DNA from: Pandoraea iniqua
GTDB lineage: Bacteria; Pseudomonadota; Gammaproteobacteria; Burkholderiales; Burkholderiaceae
NCBI RefSeq assembly: GCF_902459685.1
Contig: NZ_CABPSF010000001.1
Coordinates: 1,240,001-1,304,000 of the forward strand
DNA length: 64,000 nt
Direction: 5' to 3'
The notes under the pieces are model-generated. The model made no database searches. It had not been told where the DNA came from and saw nothing but the letters and a program-made list of their open reading frames with translations. Shown here piece after piece: positions 1-8,142 of the stretch (position 1 is its first letter; the number at the start of each line of letters is the position of its first letter). The position numbers and the translations under genes were made by a program.

Positions 1-630
1 ATGCCGTGGGTCGCAAGCCGCGTGTCGCACGGGCTCAATGTCGGGGTGCCGATCGATGTGAAGGCACTCGACGCCGCGCGCCAGTCGCCGGAGGCTGCCG
101 CCAAGCTGCCGCAGGCGGTGGTCATTCTCGGCGGCGGCACCAGTCTTGGCGGGCCGGAATTCGGCCGGCCCGATGGCGCCGATGTGAGTGAGATGACCCT
201 TGGCCGCGTGCGCTACGGCGCGTTTCTCGCGCGCCGGGCCCAACTTCCCGTTCTCGTGTCCGGCGGTGCGCCGTCGGGCTATCCCATTGCGGAGGGCCGC
301 CTGATGGCGCAAGTGCTCTCCGACGAATTCGGCGTCCCGGTCCGCTGGACCGAGGCCCAATCGCTGAACACGGCGCAAAACGCCACGTTCAGTGCGCGCA
401 TGCTGGCCAATGCCGGCGTCACGCGCGTCTATCTGGTGACGAGCGCCTGGCATATGCGCCGCGCCCGCGACCAGTTTGTCCGCGCCGGACTCACGGTGGT
501 ACCCGCACCGTGCTGCAACGAGCGCGCGCTGGATCCCGATGCGATTCCCGGCTGGTGGCCGACACTCGACGGCATGCGCGCCACGCGCGTCGCGCTGCGC
601 GAGTGGATGGCAATTGCCGTGGGGCATTGA
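1..630 (+). CDS. YdcF/ElyC-family (DUF218) protein, 5' partial
   Basis: The reading frame is open from the first base, and family members usually have one or two N-terminal membrane segments that are missing here, so the true start very probably lies before the window. The visible 209 residues carry the family hallmarks: VILGGG (41-46), VSGG (86-89), AEG with a conserved acidic residue (97-99), NTAQNA (123-128) and SAWHMRRA (148-155). YdcF/ElyC proteins are membrane-anchored with a Rossmann-like domain; ElyC in E. coli affects envelope (peptidoglycan/undecaprenyl) homeostasis, but the reaction is not settled. The next gene starts about 120 bp downstream on the same strand. Family assignment is firm, function is not. 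Confidence 0.85.
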   Translation: MPWVASRVSHGLNVGVPIDVKALDAARQSPEAAAKLPQAVVILGGGTSLGGPEFGRPDGADVSEMTLGRVRYGAFLARRAQLPVLVSGGAPSGYPIAEGRLMAQVLSDEFGVPVRWTEAQSLNTAQNATFSARMLANAGVTRVYLVTSAWHMRRARDQFVRAGLTVVPAPCCNERALDPDAIPGWWPTLDGMRATRVALREWMAIAVGH

Positions 631-749
631 GCCGCCCTCGGTGTGCCTGATGTCACGAAGCGGCGGCATAGTTCGTGTGAACGGCCGCACGTGCCGCGAC
701 CGGAGCGCCGGCTTTCTGTTTTGCTCACCCACCCGAATGAGAGAGACAT

Positions 750-1157
750 ATGAAGACCAAAGCAGTCCTGACCGCTGAAGACGTACAAAAGATCAACGCT
801 GCCGCCGTGGCCGAAGCCACCGCGAACGGCTGGAACGTGTGCATCACGATTGTCGATGACGGCGGCCACGCGCTGTCGCTGCATCGCATGGACGGCGCTG
901 CCCCCAGCACCGCGATGATGTCGTTGGGCAAGGCGCAGACCTCGGCCGTGGGCCGTCGCGACAGCGGCGTGTTCGAAGAGATGATCAATGGCGGCCGCTA
1001 CGCCTTCCTGAGCGCGCCGAACACGGCCATGCTCGAAGGCGGCGTTGCCATCGTCGTCGACGGCAATGTGATCGGTGCGGTGGGCGTGTCGGGCGTCAAG
1101 TCGGCGCAGGACGCGCAGATCGCCCGTGCGGGTATTGCCGCAGTGGTTGGCGCGTAA
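750..1157 (+). CDS. GlcG/HbpS-family heme-binding protein
   Basis: A 135-residue protein covering the whole DUF336 (haem-degrading HbpS/GlcG) fold. It opens with a helix ending in AAAVAEATANGWNV, then TIVDDGGH and LHRMDGA (residues about 35-52), and a glycine-rich C-terminal half (EGGVAIVVDGNVIGAVGVSG) typical of the family. No signal peptide is seen, so it is probably cytoplasmic. HbpS binds haem; GlcG relatives sit beside glycolate genes and have no proven reaction. Here it lies close to hemP and the iron genes, which makes a haem or iron link plausible but unproven. The ATG at 750 follows GAGAGAC. Confidence 0.85.
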   Translation: MKTKAVLTAEDVQKINAAAVAEATANGWNVCITIVDDGGHALSLHRMDGAAPSTAMMSLGKAQTSAVGRRDSGVFEEMINGGRYAFLSAPNTAMLEGGVAIVVDGNVIGAVGVSGVKSAQDAQIARAGIAAVVGA

Positions 1158-1221
1158 TTCAGCGTCTGCGTCGCGGGGCAGCAGTCTCGCGACGCGTTGC
1201 ACACCGTCGCACATCCGGCAG

Positions 1222-1255
1222 CCCAAAAAGAAAAACCCGCTCTCGCGAACGGGTT
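1222..1255 (-). terminator. Rho-independent terminator, minus strand
   Basis: Read on the minus strand, AACCCG (1255-1250 complement) pairs with CGGGTT (1239-1234 complement) across a 10-nt loop and runs straight into TTTCTTTTT. There is no T-tract on the plus strand, so it ends a leftward transcript: hemP, the putative structured RNA just upstream, or both. Confidence 0.7.
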
Positions 1256-1261
1256 AAAGGC

Positions 1262-1460
1262 TTGTCAGGCCGGATGGCCGCAACCTGAGGCTTGGCAGGT
1301 TGGGCCACGAGGAGAACATCAATGAAACCCTTGTGGCTGGACAAAAAAAGTGGCTTGGCTGGCGCGCAACGCAGGTAGAGAGGGGCTTGCCGTAACTACA
1401 TGGGATCGCGTTGCGTTCGCTGGCTACTGCCAAACACCTCTTAGGCGAGGTGGTCCCCAC
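1262..1460 (-). ncRNA. Putative structured RNA, possibly 6S RNA (ssrS)
   Basis: The 290 bp between the minus-strand terminator and hemP hold no credible gene but can form an RNA of about 180-200 nt on the minus strand. Its ends (1427-1445 and 1284-1298) pair as an interrupted rod: CCT/AGG, GAGG/CCTC and TTGGCAG/CTGCCAA, separated by small bulges. Inside are two more helices: GCAACGC with GCGTTGC, and CCAC-A-AGG with CCT-C-GTGG. The 5' arm, CCTAAGAGGTGTTTG, resembles by eye the 5' arm of E. coli 6S RNA, and the length fits. I give no gene symbol because the identity rests on structure drawn by hand; an unknown small RNA or a hemP 3' UTR is also possible. The end coordinates are approximate. 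Confidence 0.4.
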
Positions 1461-1552
1461 AAAACTCGGTGAAGGCGGCGGCAAGGTCGTGGTCAAGCCA
1501 CCGCCAAAATTCTTTACTTCGCCTTCTTACTGCTTTTTGCAACTTACCTCGG

Positions 1553-1804
1553 TTACTTCGTCAGAATCAGCTTGCCGTAGCGCGTAGCGCGCAGTTGGTA
1601 AGTCTGGCCGTTGTGCAGGATGTTCACGCATTGCGTGCCTTGCAGCAGATGGTCGCTCGTCAGGACGCGGCCGGGTGTCGTGCTTGCCGGCTTGGCTGCC
1701 ACCGGGCTAGCCACTTGCGTACGCGACACCGACAAGGTGCGGCGCGGCGCCGTAGCGGGCGTGGTCTGGCGTGCTGTGGTGTGGCTTGCGCTCATCTCGC
1801 TCAT
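1553..1804 (-). CDS. hemP: HemP-family hemin uptake protein
   Basis: An 83-residue protein whose last 40 residues match the HemP family: LLQGTQCVNILHNGQTYQLR (54-73), then a C-terminus ending GKLILTK. The first 45 residues are Ser/Thr/Ala-rich and low-complexity, as in other betaproteobacterial HemP. HemP (HmuP) is a small cytoplasmic protein needed for haem-receptor gene expression or haem uptake in Burkholderia and Bradyrhizobium. A Fur box lies about 30 bp upstream of the ATG, so the gene should be iron-repressed. No haem receptor or ABC transporter genes adjoin it here, which is unusual because hemP normally sits beside them. A start at Met4 is also possible. Confidence 0.88.
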   Translation of the reverse strand: MSEMSASHTTARQTTPATAPRRTLSVSRTQVASPVAAKPASTTPGRVLTSDHLLQGTQCVNILHNGQTYQLRATRYGKLILTK

Positions 1805-1833
1805 CCGTATGTCTGACTGTGAGAAGAATATTA

Positions 1834-1852
1834 AATGAGAATCATTCCCATT
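1834..1852 (-). promoter_or_regulatory. Fur box upstream of hemP
   Basis: The 19-mer AAATGAGAATCATTCCCAT closely matches the Fur consensus (inverted hexamers around GATAATGATAATCATTATC) and lies 30-48 bp upstream of the hemP ATG. A near-identical core (AATGAGAATAATTATTATT) precedes bfd at 6947-6965. Confidence 0.75.
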
Positions 1853-1911
1853 TGTATTTGAATTTGTCTATTGTGTTGTTAATGGCGATAGATTTATTGA
1901 ATTCGTGGAGT

Positions 1912-1948
1912 GTCGTGCCGGGCGCGATGACGAGGCGTCCGGCACGAC
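1912..1948. repeat. 10-bp perfect inverted repeat
   Basis: GTCGTGCCGG (1912-1921) and CCGGCACGAC (1939-1948) are perfect inverted arms separated by 17 nt. It sits 36 bp beyond the stop of the leftward DUF1857 gene, where a terminator would be expected, but neither strand has a T-tract after it. It may be a factor-dependent end, an mRNA-stabilising hairpin, or an operator. Confidence 0.5.
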
Positions 1949-1984
1949 GTCACTGCTGACGTCAACCGAAGGGCGGTGCGCCGC

Positions 1985-2455
1985 TCAGTCGAGGGCGCCT
2001 TGCTCGGCGAGCGCGCGAATATGCGCGATGGTGTCGATGTCGGCCTCGCGATAGGCCGATTTCACAAACTCGCTGTAGCGGGTATCGGCCGTGGCGGCGT
2101 CTTCCGGCAGCGTGGTGCTGTAGATGAAGCGCACGAAGTAGTGCGTGGGCGACGGCTCTTCGATGGCCATCGTGAGCGTGCCGCCCGCGTGCTGCTCGGT
2201 GGCGGCGGTCTCGTAGCGCACCGATTGCAGCGCCGTGAAGATCACGCGATCGCGCACCACGGCTTGGCCGAAGCGCAGTTCGCGCTCCAGCGTGTCGTCG
2301 GTGCGTTCATGCAGGATGCACTCGTCCAGACCCAGCACGAAGTTTGCCGGCTGCTCGGCGCGCAGCACGAGCCCGTTCCAGAGTTGTTCGCGCGAGAGCG
2401 AAAAGGCCAGCGGGTTAAGGAGGTCGTTGACCTCGATCAGGTGTTCGTACTGCAA
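1985..2455 (-). CDS. SRPBCC / DUF1857 (AtaL-like) protein
   Basis: I chose the TTG start at 2455 because AAGGGG lies 8 nt upstream and the family begins almost exactly there (QYEHLIEVNDLLNPL); an in-frame GTG at 2488 would add 11 residues of no recognisable homology. The resulting 156-residue protein has the DUF1857 signature LSREQLWNGLVLRAE near residues 18-32 and alternating beta strands consistent with a START/SRPBCC lipid- or polyketide-binding fold. AtaL relatives have no firmly known role in bacteria. It is monocistronic, pointing left, with the OsmC gene about 110 bp upstream in the same direction. Confidence 0.75.
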   Translation of the reverse strand: MQYEHLIEVNDLLNPLAFSLSREQLWNGLVLRAEQPANFVLGLDECILHERTDDTLERELRFGQAVVRDRVIFTALQSVRYETAATEQHAGGTLTMAIEEPSPTHYFVRFIYSTTLPEDAATADTRYSEFVKSAYREADIDTIAHIRALAEQGALD

Positions 2456-2564
2456 GAAATTTCCCCTTGAATCGATAACCGCCAGCACGCCACATTGGCG
2501 GGCCGGCGGAGCAGGTGCGGGCGGTGAAGCGTATCCACAGCAATGACGGCTTTCCGTCGTCGCG

Positions 2565-2975
2565 TTACTCGATGAGTGAACTGTCGATGGCGATCGTACC
2601 CGACAACACCTTGTGAATTGGGCACGCGTTGGCGATTTCCAAGAGGCGCTGCCGCTGTTCTTCCGACAGATCGCCGCCGAGCTCGATCTTGCGCGTGATC
2701 TGCGTCGTGCCTGCCGCGGGTTTGCCGTCCGGATTCATGGCCAGCGTGACCTTCACGTCCTTGAGCGGCCATTCTTTGCGGCGGGCATACATTTGCAACG
2801 TAATCGACGTGCAGGCGCCCAGACTCGAGAGCAGTAGCGCGGAGGGCATCGGGCCCAGATCGCCGCCACCCAGCGAGGCGGGTTCGTCGCCGACCCATTC
2901 GTGCTTGCCATCCGACAGGCGCGTAGTAAAACCGGCCGCACCCAGATGGGCGGTGACAATCGCTTCTGCGCTCAT
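2565..2975 (-). CDS. OsmC/Ohr-family peroxiredoxin-like protein
   Basis: The ATG at 2975 has AGGAG 7 nt upstream and gives a 136-residue protein, the usual OsmC length; the longer open frame to 3101 adds only 42 non-homologous residues. Cys55 in [10 protein letters not shown] and Cys118 in NACPIHKVL are the two family cysteines that act in thiol-based reduction of organic hydroperoxides. The sequence is closer to the general OsmC (YhfA-like) group than to classical Ohr. Cytoplasmic. It stands alone, leftward, between DUF1857 and pirin genes. Confidence 0.88.
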   Translation of the reverse strand: MSAEAIVTAHLGAAGFTTRLSDGKHEWVGDEPASLGGGDLGPMPSALLLSSLGACTSITLQMYARRKEWPLKDVKVTLAMNPDGKPAAGTTQITRKIELGGDLSEEQRQRLLEIANACPIHKVLSGTIAIDSSLIE

Positions 2976-3152
2976 AACAACTCCTGTTAGATGCTCCAAT
3001 GGGTCACAACGCACTTTGCGTGTCATTGTGACCCAAATTGGTCCCTCAAGTGCGACGGCGGGTATCTCGGCGCACCTCGCACCTTGATACCCGCCGTTCA
3101 TCTCATTGCCGCTACGTCGCTACGTCGGATGGGCTTCGCTCAGGTCGCGGAA

Positions 3153-4061
3153 TCAGGCAGCAGAACCCGTGGCCGGAATGCGCCCCATGCGTCCCGCCTG
3201 AAAATCGAGAATCGCCTGACGAATCTCGCCTTCCGTATTCATCACGAACGGGCCGTAGCGTGCGACCGGTTCGCCCAGCGGCTTGCCACCGATCAGCAGG
3301 AACGAGAGTGGCTTGTCGCTGACGTTGCGTACGGTCACGCCTTCGCCTTTGCCGTCATCGTTGCTGCCGAACACGACCATCTGATGCTTCTTGGCCGCCG
3401 ACGCTTCCGTCCCGAACTCGCCTTCCCCGTTGACCACATACGCAAACACGTTGAAGTCGGCCGGCACTGCCTGTTCGAGCAGCGCCTGCGGTTGCAGCGT
3501 GAAGTGCTGATACAGAATCGGCGTGCGGGTCTCGATCGCGGCCTTCGTGCCGAGGGCTTCGCCGGCAATCACGCGCACCGACACCTTGCCGTCGGCGCTG
3601 GTGGCGCTCGGAATACCGGCGGCGGGCAGTTCCTGATAGCGCGGCGTCATCATCTTGTCCACGCGCGGCAAGTTCACCCACAACTGAAAACCGTGCATCT
3701 CACCGCCACGTTCCTGAAACGCCTTCGACGGCATCTCGGAGTGAATGACCCCGGCACCGGCCGTCATCCACTGCACATCACCGGGCGTGAGTTTGCCTGC
3801 GTGACCTTGCGAGTCGCGATGTTCCATTTCGCCGGCGAGCAGATAGGTCACCGTCTCGAACCCGCGGTGCGGATGGTCGGGGGCGCCCTTGGCATCGCCC
3901 GGTGCGACCTGCATCGGGCCCATCTCGTCGAGCAGCAAAAACGGATCGAAGTCCATCAGCATGCGCGTGGGGAACGGACGGTTGACGTAAAAGCCGGCAC
4001 CTTCCTGCGTTTGCGCAGCCGTGAAGACGCGGGCAACCGGGCGGGTGTAGGTCGTGCTCAT
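3153..4061 (-). CDS. Pirin family protein
   Basis: A 302-residue bicupin. The N-terminal cupin has the pirin metal site: His63 and His65 in DHPHRGFET, then His107 and Glu109 in GAGVIHSEM. The C-terminal pirin domain (about 180-290) contains FNVFAYVVNGEGEFG. Some bacterial pirins show quercetin 2,3-dioxygenase activity or bind metabolic enzymes; which applies here cannot be told. The ATG at 4061 is preceded by AGGAGAG. It runs leftward and is separated from the upstream tonB-exbB-exbD operon by a terminator. Confidence 0.9.
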   Translation of the reverse strand: MSTTYTRPVARVFTAAQTQEGAGFYVNRPFPTRMLMDFDPFLLLDEMGPMQVAPGDAKGAPDHPHRGFETVTYLLAGEMEHRDSQGHAGKLTPGDVQWMTAGAGVIHSEMPSKAFQERGGEMHGFQLWVNLPRVDKMMTPRYQELPAAGIPSATSADGKVSVRVIAGEALGTKAAIETRTPILYQHFTLQPQALLEQAVPADFNVFAYVVNGEGEFGTEASAAKKHQMVVFGSNDDGKGEGVTVRNVSDKPLSFLLIGGKPLGEPVARYGPFVMNTEGEIRQAILDFQAGRMGRIPATGSAA

Positions 4062-4218
4062 GAGGGGACTCTCCTGTGGAGGGCTGACACGCCGTGGCGC
4101 GATCAGTCCGTTGTCATGTGCAGACTATATCGGGGCGGGTGGGGCGGGGAGTAGCCCTCAAGCGGGGAAGGATTGTTACCCGATTGGAACAATCGGGGCG
4201 GAAGTCGTGACGCAAGAC

Positions 4219-4252
4219 GAAAAAAAGCGCGGTGATGAACACCGCGCTTTTC
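4219..4252 (-). terminator. Terminator of the tonB-exbB-exbD operon
   Basis: A 12-bp perfect stem, AAAAGCGCGGTG (4223-4234) with CACCGCGCTTTT (4240-4251), 5-nt loop. Leftward, the stem continues into TTTTTTCGT. It lies 45 bp beyond the exbD stop and is nearly symmetrical, so it could also work rightward. Confidence 0.85.
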
Positions 4253-4294
4253 GACTTCTGTACGACTTCTGCTGCTTGTGAACTGCCCGGACGC

Positions 4295-4717
<423 letters not shown>

Positions 4718-4744
4718 GGCGAACTCCTTCTCTCTTGCGGCGGC

Positions 4745-5485
4745 TTAGCTGGCGCTGGCCGGGGTGGACTTGCGCACCGGCGTGACGTTGTTCGCGAACT
4801 GCGGCGAATGCAGGCTGGCACCGGTCAGGAAGTAGGCGTGCAGGCTGTGGGCAAAGCGGTTCAGCTTCGAGACCACGCCCTTGTTGCCGCGCGTCAGGGC
4901 GTTGTAGCCGAGCACTGCCGGGATGGCGACGAACAGACCGAAGGCCGTCATGATCAGGGCCTCACCCACCGGGCCGGCCACCTTGTCGATGGTCGTCTGA
5001 CCCGACGCGCCGATCGCCAGCAGGGCGTGATAGATACCCCACACCGTGCCGAACAGGCCGACGAACGGCGAGGTCGAACCGATCGAGGCCAGCATGGCCA
5101 GACCGCTTTGCAGGCGCGAGACGGTGTCGTCCACCGAGTTCTTCAGCGCGCGCGTGATCCAGTCGCTCACGTCCATCTTGTCGTGCAGATGCGGCTGGCT
5201 CTGGCGGTGATGTTCAGCGGCGTCCTGACCGGCGAGTGCCAGTGCGAGGAACGGGTTGTTGCTGCCCGACGATTCGCCCAGCTTTTGCAGACCGGCGGTG
5301 AAGTTTTCCGAGTGCCAGAAGTCCGGCTCGGCCGTGCGCGTGAGGCGGCTCAGGCGGAAGATCTGCGTGCCCTTGATGAGGATGACCGTCCAGGACAGCA
5401 CCGACATCACCAACAACACGATCGCGATGGCACGGGTGACGAAATCGCCCTGCGCCCAGACGTGGCTCAAACCATACTCTTGCAT
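4745..5485 (-). CDS. exbB: ExbB/TolQ/MotA proton channel protein
   Basis: A 246-residue protein with three membrane segments: about 15-37 (TRAIAIVLLVMSVLSW), then about 135-160 (PFVGLFGTVWGIYHAL) and 175-200 (GEALIMTAFGLFVAIPAVLGYN). The PFVGLFGTVWGI and AIPAVLGYN motifs are diagnostic of the MotA/TolQ/ExbB family. ExbB pentamers surround an ExbD dimer and energise TonB. It lies between tonB and exbD in the same direction with short gaps, so the three are almost certainly co-transcribed. Confidence 0.92.
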   Translation of the reverse strand: MQEYGLSHVWAQGDFVTRAIAIVLLVMSVLSWTVILIKGTQIFRLSRLTRTAEPDFWHSENFTAGLQKLGESSGSNNPFLALALAGQDAAEHHRQSQPHLHDKMDVSDWITRALKNSVDDTVSRLQSGLAMLASIGSTSPFVGLFGTVWGIYHALLAIGASGQTTIDKVAGPVGEALIMTAFGLFVAIPAVLGYNALTRGNKGVVSKLNRFAHSLHAYFLTGASLHSPQFANNVTPVRKSTPASAS

Positions 5486-5524
5486 TTTGCGTTCCTCGGG
5501 AGATCCAGTTCGTGAATCGTTACG

Positions 5525-6223
5525 TTAATCGTTGAGATTGAAATTAAACGGTTTGGTCGCGGCGGCTTCTACCGCGCGGCCGCCTTGCATCGGGGGCGCA
5601 CAGCGCATCGCCAGTGCGGCGGTGCGGGCCGCCTGATCGAGACGGGGGAAGCCGCTCGACTTGACGATATTGGCCGTCGACACCACGCCACGCGTATCGA
5701 TCACCAGACGCAGCGTGACGGTACCTTCCTCGCCAACGCGTCGTGATTGCGTAGGATAGACCACGCGCGGCTCATCGCACTTGACGGCCAGACCTTCGAT
5801 CGGGCCCGACGGTGCGGGGGCCGGCGTCGGCGCGGGCGGTGCGGGTGGTGTCGGGGCAGCGGTCTGCGTCGGCTCGGCCGGGGCCGGCGGCGCAACAGGC
5901 TCGGCCTTTTGCGTGATCGCGTTTTGCGGCTGTACGCGAGGCTTGGGCGGCGGCGGCGCGACCTTCGGCTTGGGCGGTTCGGGTTGCGGCTTGGGCGGCG
6001 CCGGTTGCGGCGGCGTGGGCGCAGGGGTGAGCGGAATGATCGTCGCGGTAAACGTCGTCGGCTCGATCGTTGCCTTCTCGGGTTCGTTGTGCATCAACGA
6101 AAGCCCGATCAGGGCGGCAATATGGACGACTACGATCGCTGTGGCGACCGCGATAGCTCGCGGCGACATCAACGGATCGCGGCTCGGCATGAGCGCGAGG
6201 GTCGTAGGGGGCACGGTCGACAT
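5525..6223 (-). CDS. tonB: Energy transducer TonB
   Basis: A 232-residue protein: short cytoplasmic tail, one membrane anchor (about 21-43, AIAVATAIVVVHIAALIGL), a Pro/Glu/Lys-rich periplasmic spacer (about 68-145) and a C-terminal TonB domain (about 150-230) beginning AVKCDEPRVVYPTQSRRVGEEG. It reaches across the periplasm to the TonB box of outer-membrane receptors. First gene of the operon with exbB and exbD. No confident Fur box was found upstream, unlike at hemP and bfd. Confidence 0.9.
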   Translation of the reverse strand: MSTVPPTTLALMPSRDPLMSPRAIAVATAIVVVHIAALIGLSLMHNEPEKATIEPTTFTATIIPLTPAPTPPQPAPPKPQPEPPKPKVAPPPPKPRVQPQNAITQKAEPVAPPAPAEPTQTAAPTPPAPPAPTPAPAPSGPIEGLAVKCDEPRVVYPTQSRRVGEEGTVTLRLVIDTRGVVSTANIVKSSGFPRLDQAARTAALAMRCAPPMQGGRAVEAAATKPFNFNLND

Positions 6224-6654
6224 GGTAACGGCTAGGGTACGCTAATTGCGGCGGTGAACGGTGAGAGAAGCGCGGTGTGCGGAACTCGGGGGTTCGGAAA
6301 GGCCGGACGTGCGATCAAAGGAAAACCGCGCCAAGGGGCGCGGTCGGCGAAAACTGCGAATGTCGCGAAAGCAGTGAACCGAGAGATTGCCGGGCACTCA
6401 CCTTCGAAACAGGAAGAACGATAAGCATAACGTTGAGACAAAGCCAATCAGGAGTTCCATTAGACACCTCCGTGGGTGACGCGAATCGCTGGCTGGCGCA
6501 TGGCCGCCTGATGCGGTTGACCGCATGCGAGACGCCTGGCTGGCTCCCTTGCCGTCGCGACGTAGTTGCCCTGTCGCAATGGCGAAATCCTACCGGATGA
6601 CACGTTACAGGCGCTACCCGGCTCTCATCAATCAGAGGGGGCGCGAACGCTGAA
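6224..6654. other. Intergenic region, no gene seen
   Basis: About 430 bp between the tonB start and the bfd stop. No open frame here has coding character or a credible ribosome site. It should hold the tonB promoter on the minus strand; an AT-rich stretch near 6410-6440 resembles a poor Fur half-site but is too weak to call. Confidence 0.5.
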
Positions 6655-6921
6655 TTACGCTGCCAACGCGAGTTCTTGCATGACGACGACTTCCGTCGTG
6701 GTCGTCGTGGTGACGTTGCAGGCGGACTGGCAGCAGCCACCGCACGAGCGGCCGCAGCACGGCGACGCACCGGCCACCATTTCTTGAACGAACGGACCGC
6801 ACTTGCCGCAGCACAGGGCCACGCCGAGGTCGATCTGGAGATCTTCCATCGAAGTGGCGCCAGCGTCGAGACAGGCCTTGATCTGGCGCTCGGAGACGGA
6901 TTTGCAGACGCAAACGATCAT
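6655..6921 (-). CDS. bfd: Bacterioferritin-associated ferredoxin (Bfd)
   Basis: Begins MIVCVCKSVSE; the open frame extends 8 codons further but the family starts at this Met. Cys4, Cys6, Cys38 and Cys41 match the four [2Fe-2S] ligands of E. coli Bfd, in the order CVC...CCGKC. Bfd binds bacterioferritin and supplies electrons to release stored iron. At 88 residues it is longer than E. coli Bfd (64): the extra tail holds a Cys-rich patch (CCGRSCGGCC) and a Thr run. A Fur box lies 26 bp upstream, so it is induced when iron is scarce; bfr lies 1.2 kb away with murI between. Confidence 0.92.
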   Translation of the reverse strand: MIVCVCKSVSERQIKACLDAGATSMEDLQIDLGVALCCGKCGPFVQEMVAGASPCCGRSCGGCCQSACNVTTTTTTEVVVMQELALAA

Positions 6922-6946
6922 GATGAAAACGTCAAAATGTAACACT

Positions 6947-6965
6947 AATGAGAATAATTATTATT
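6947..6965 (-). promoter_or_regulatory. Fur box upstream of bfd
   Basis: AATGAGAATAATTATTATT, a strong Fur-box match 26-44 bp upstream of the bfd start codon. It shares the AATGAGAAT half-site with the hemP box at 1834-1852. Confidence 0.8.
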
Positions 6966-7145
6966 TAACCGATCAGATTTTGCAAGCCTAAATACCCTAT
7001 CCCATAGCACGCTCATGGATATACGGGTGTTTGAATCGGGCTAAACAGTTGGGAATTATGGGAAGGTTTGCCGGGCGACGCGTGCGGCAGAAGCCCGTGG
7101 GACGGGCGGCAGCGGCCGATGACCGGCATTCGCCGCCGCTAAATC

Positions 7146-8018
7146 TCAGTTGGCGAGTGCCGAGCCTGTTTTGACTGGTGCATCGATCCGGGGCCACGCC
7201 GTCCCGTCGATTTGTCCGATTTCGACGATCTGGGCGACTGGCGGGTTGACGAGCAAGCGGTCCGCCATCGTCTGAAGCGCCTGAACATTGGCCGTCGTGA
7301 ACAATTGCATGCTCCCGCTGACGCCGGGGTCGCGCGGTGCGCAGAGACCGTCGGTTTCCAGACGGCGTTGCAACTGCCGCGCGATGGCCGCGCCGGTGTC
7401 GATCAGCGTGAGCGCCGTGCCGAAGCGCTGGCGGATGGCCGGAATCAGGAACGGGTAGTGGGTGCAGCCCAACACCAGCGTGTCGGCGCCTTGCGCCACC
7501 ATCGGCGCGACGTAGCGTTCCAGCAACGCCATGACGGCGGGCGAGTCGACATCGCCCGCTTCGATGCATTCGACCAGACCGTGCCCCGGCTGACAGAGGA
7601 AGCGTTGCCCCTGCGCCGTGTGACGCGCTAGCAAGTCGGCGAAACGGGCGCTGCGCAAGGTGGCGGCAGTCGCCAGCACCCCAATCACACCAGTGCGCGA
7701 CACAGCGGCAGCCGGCTTGATACCCGGCTCGACACCCACGACCGGCCACGGTGCGTCGGCCCGTAGCGCGGTGACGCCATGCGCGGTAGCCGTGTTGCAC
7801 GCGACCACAAACGCTTTGGCGCCGCGCTCACGCAGCCAGCGGCCGACGGCGAGACTGCGTTCGGCGATGAAGGCGTCGGGACGTTCGCCGTAGGGGGCGA
7901 AGGCGGAGTCGGCCACGTAGAGCAGCGACTCGTGGGGGAGCAGGGCGCGCACGGCCTGAAGGACCGAGAGACCGCCGAGACCGGAATCGAAGACGCCAAT
8001 CGGCGCGTTGGAGGGCAT
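7146..8018 (-). CDS. murI: Glutamate racemase
   Basis: A 290-residue cytoplasmic enzyme that interconverts L- and D-glutamate, supplying D-Glu for peptidoglycan. The N-terminal IGVFDSGLGGLSVL contains the conserved Asp-Ser pair; the two catalytic cysteines are Cys74 (ACNTATA) and Cys185 (LGCTHYPF). The ATG at 8018 gives the usual family N-terminus. Strikingly, a G+C-rich hairpin with a T-tract ends one or two bases before this ATG, leaving no room for a Shine-Dalgarno site. The gene follows bfr on the same strand. Confidence 0.93.
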   Translation of the reverse strand: MPSNAPIGVFDSGLGGLSVLQAVRALLPHESLLYVADSAFAPYGERPDAFIAERSLAVGRWLRERGAKAFVVACNTATAHGVTALRADAPWPVVGVEPGIKPAAAVSRTGVIGVLATAATLRSARFADLLARHTAQGQRFLCQPGHGLVECIEAGDVDSPAVMALLERYVAPMVAQGADTLVLGCTHYPFLIPAIRQRFGTALTLIDTGAAIARQLQRRLETDGLCAPRDPGVSGSMQLFTTANVQALQTMADRLLVNPPVAQIVEIGQIDGTAWPRIDAPVKTGSALAN

Positions 8019-8019
8019 G

Positions 8020-8053
8020 GTAAACAGAAAAGGGCCGGCAAATGGCCGGCCCC
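8020..8053 (-). terminator. Intrinsic terminator between bfr and murI
   Basis: Minus-strand hairpin GGGCCGGC/GCCGGCCC with a 5-nt loop (arms near 8033-8053) followed by TTTTCTGTTT at 8029-8020, which abuts the murI ATG (8018). It should end bfr transcription. Confidence 0.75.
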
Positions 8054-8070
8054 GGAATTCTAGCGCAAAG

Positions 8071-8117
8071 CCCGTTGGGCGGTATTCACCGACGCTGTGT
8101 CGGTACTTGCCAACGGG
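8071..8117 (-). repeat. Nested hairpin in the bfr 3' region
   Basis: Outer arms CCCGTTGG (8071-8078) and CCAACGGG (8110-8117) enclose inner arms ACCGAC (8088-8093) and GTCGGT (8099-8104). All pairs are perfect. It lies between the bfr stop and the terminator, so it would form in the bfr mRNA 3' end. Confidence 0.6.
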
Positions 8118-8142
8118 TGTCGTGCGTAATTCTCTAACTTGC

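Noticed and set aside
1912-1948. Terminator after the DUF1857 gene
   Set aside because: Perfect arms but no T-tract on either strand, so listed only as a repeat.
6410-6440. AT-rich stretch upstream of tonB resembling a Fur site
   Set aside because: Too few hexamer matches compared with the boxes at hemP and bfd.
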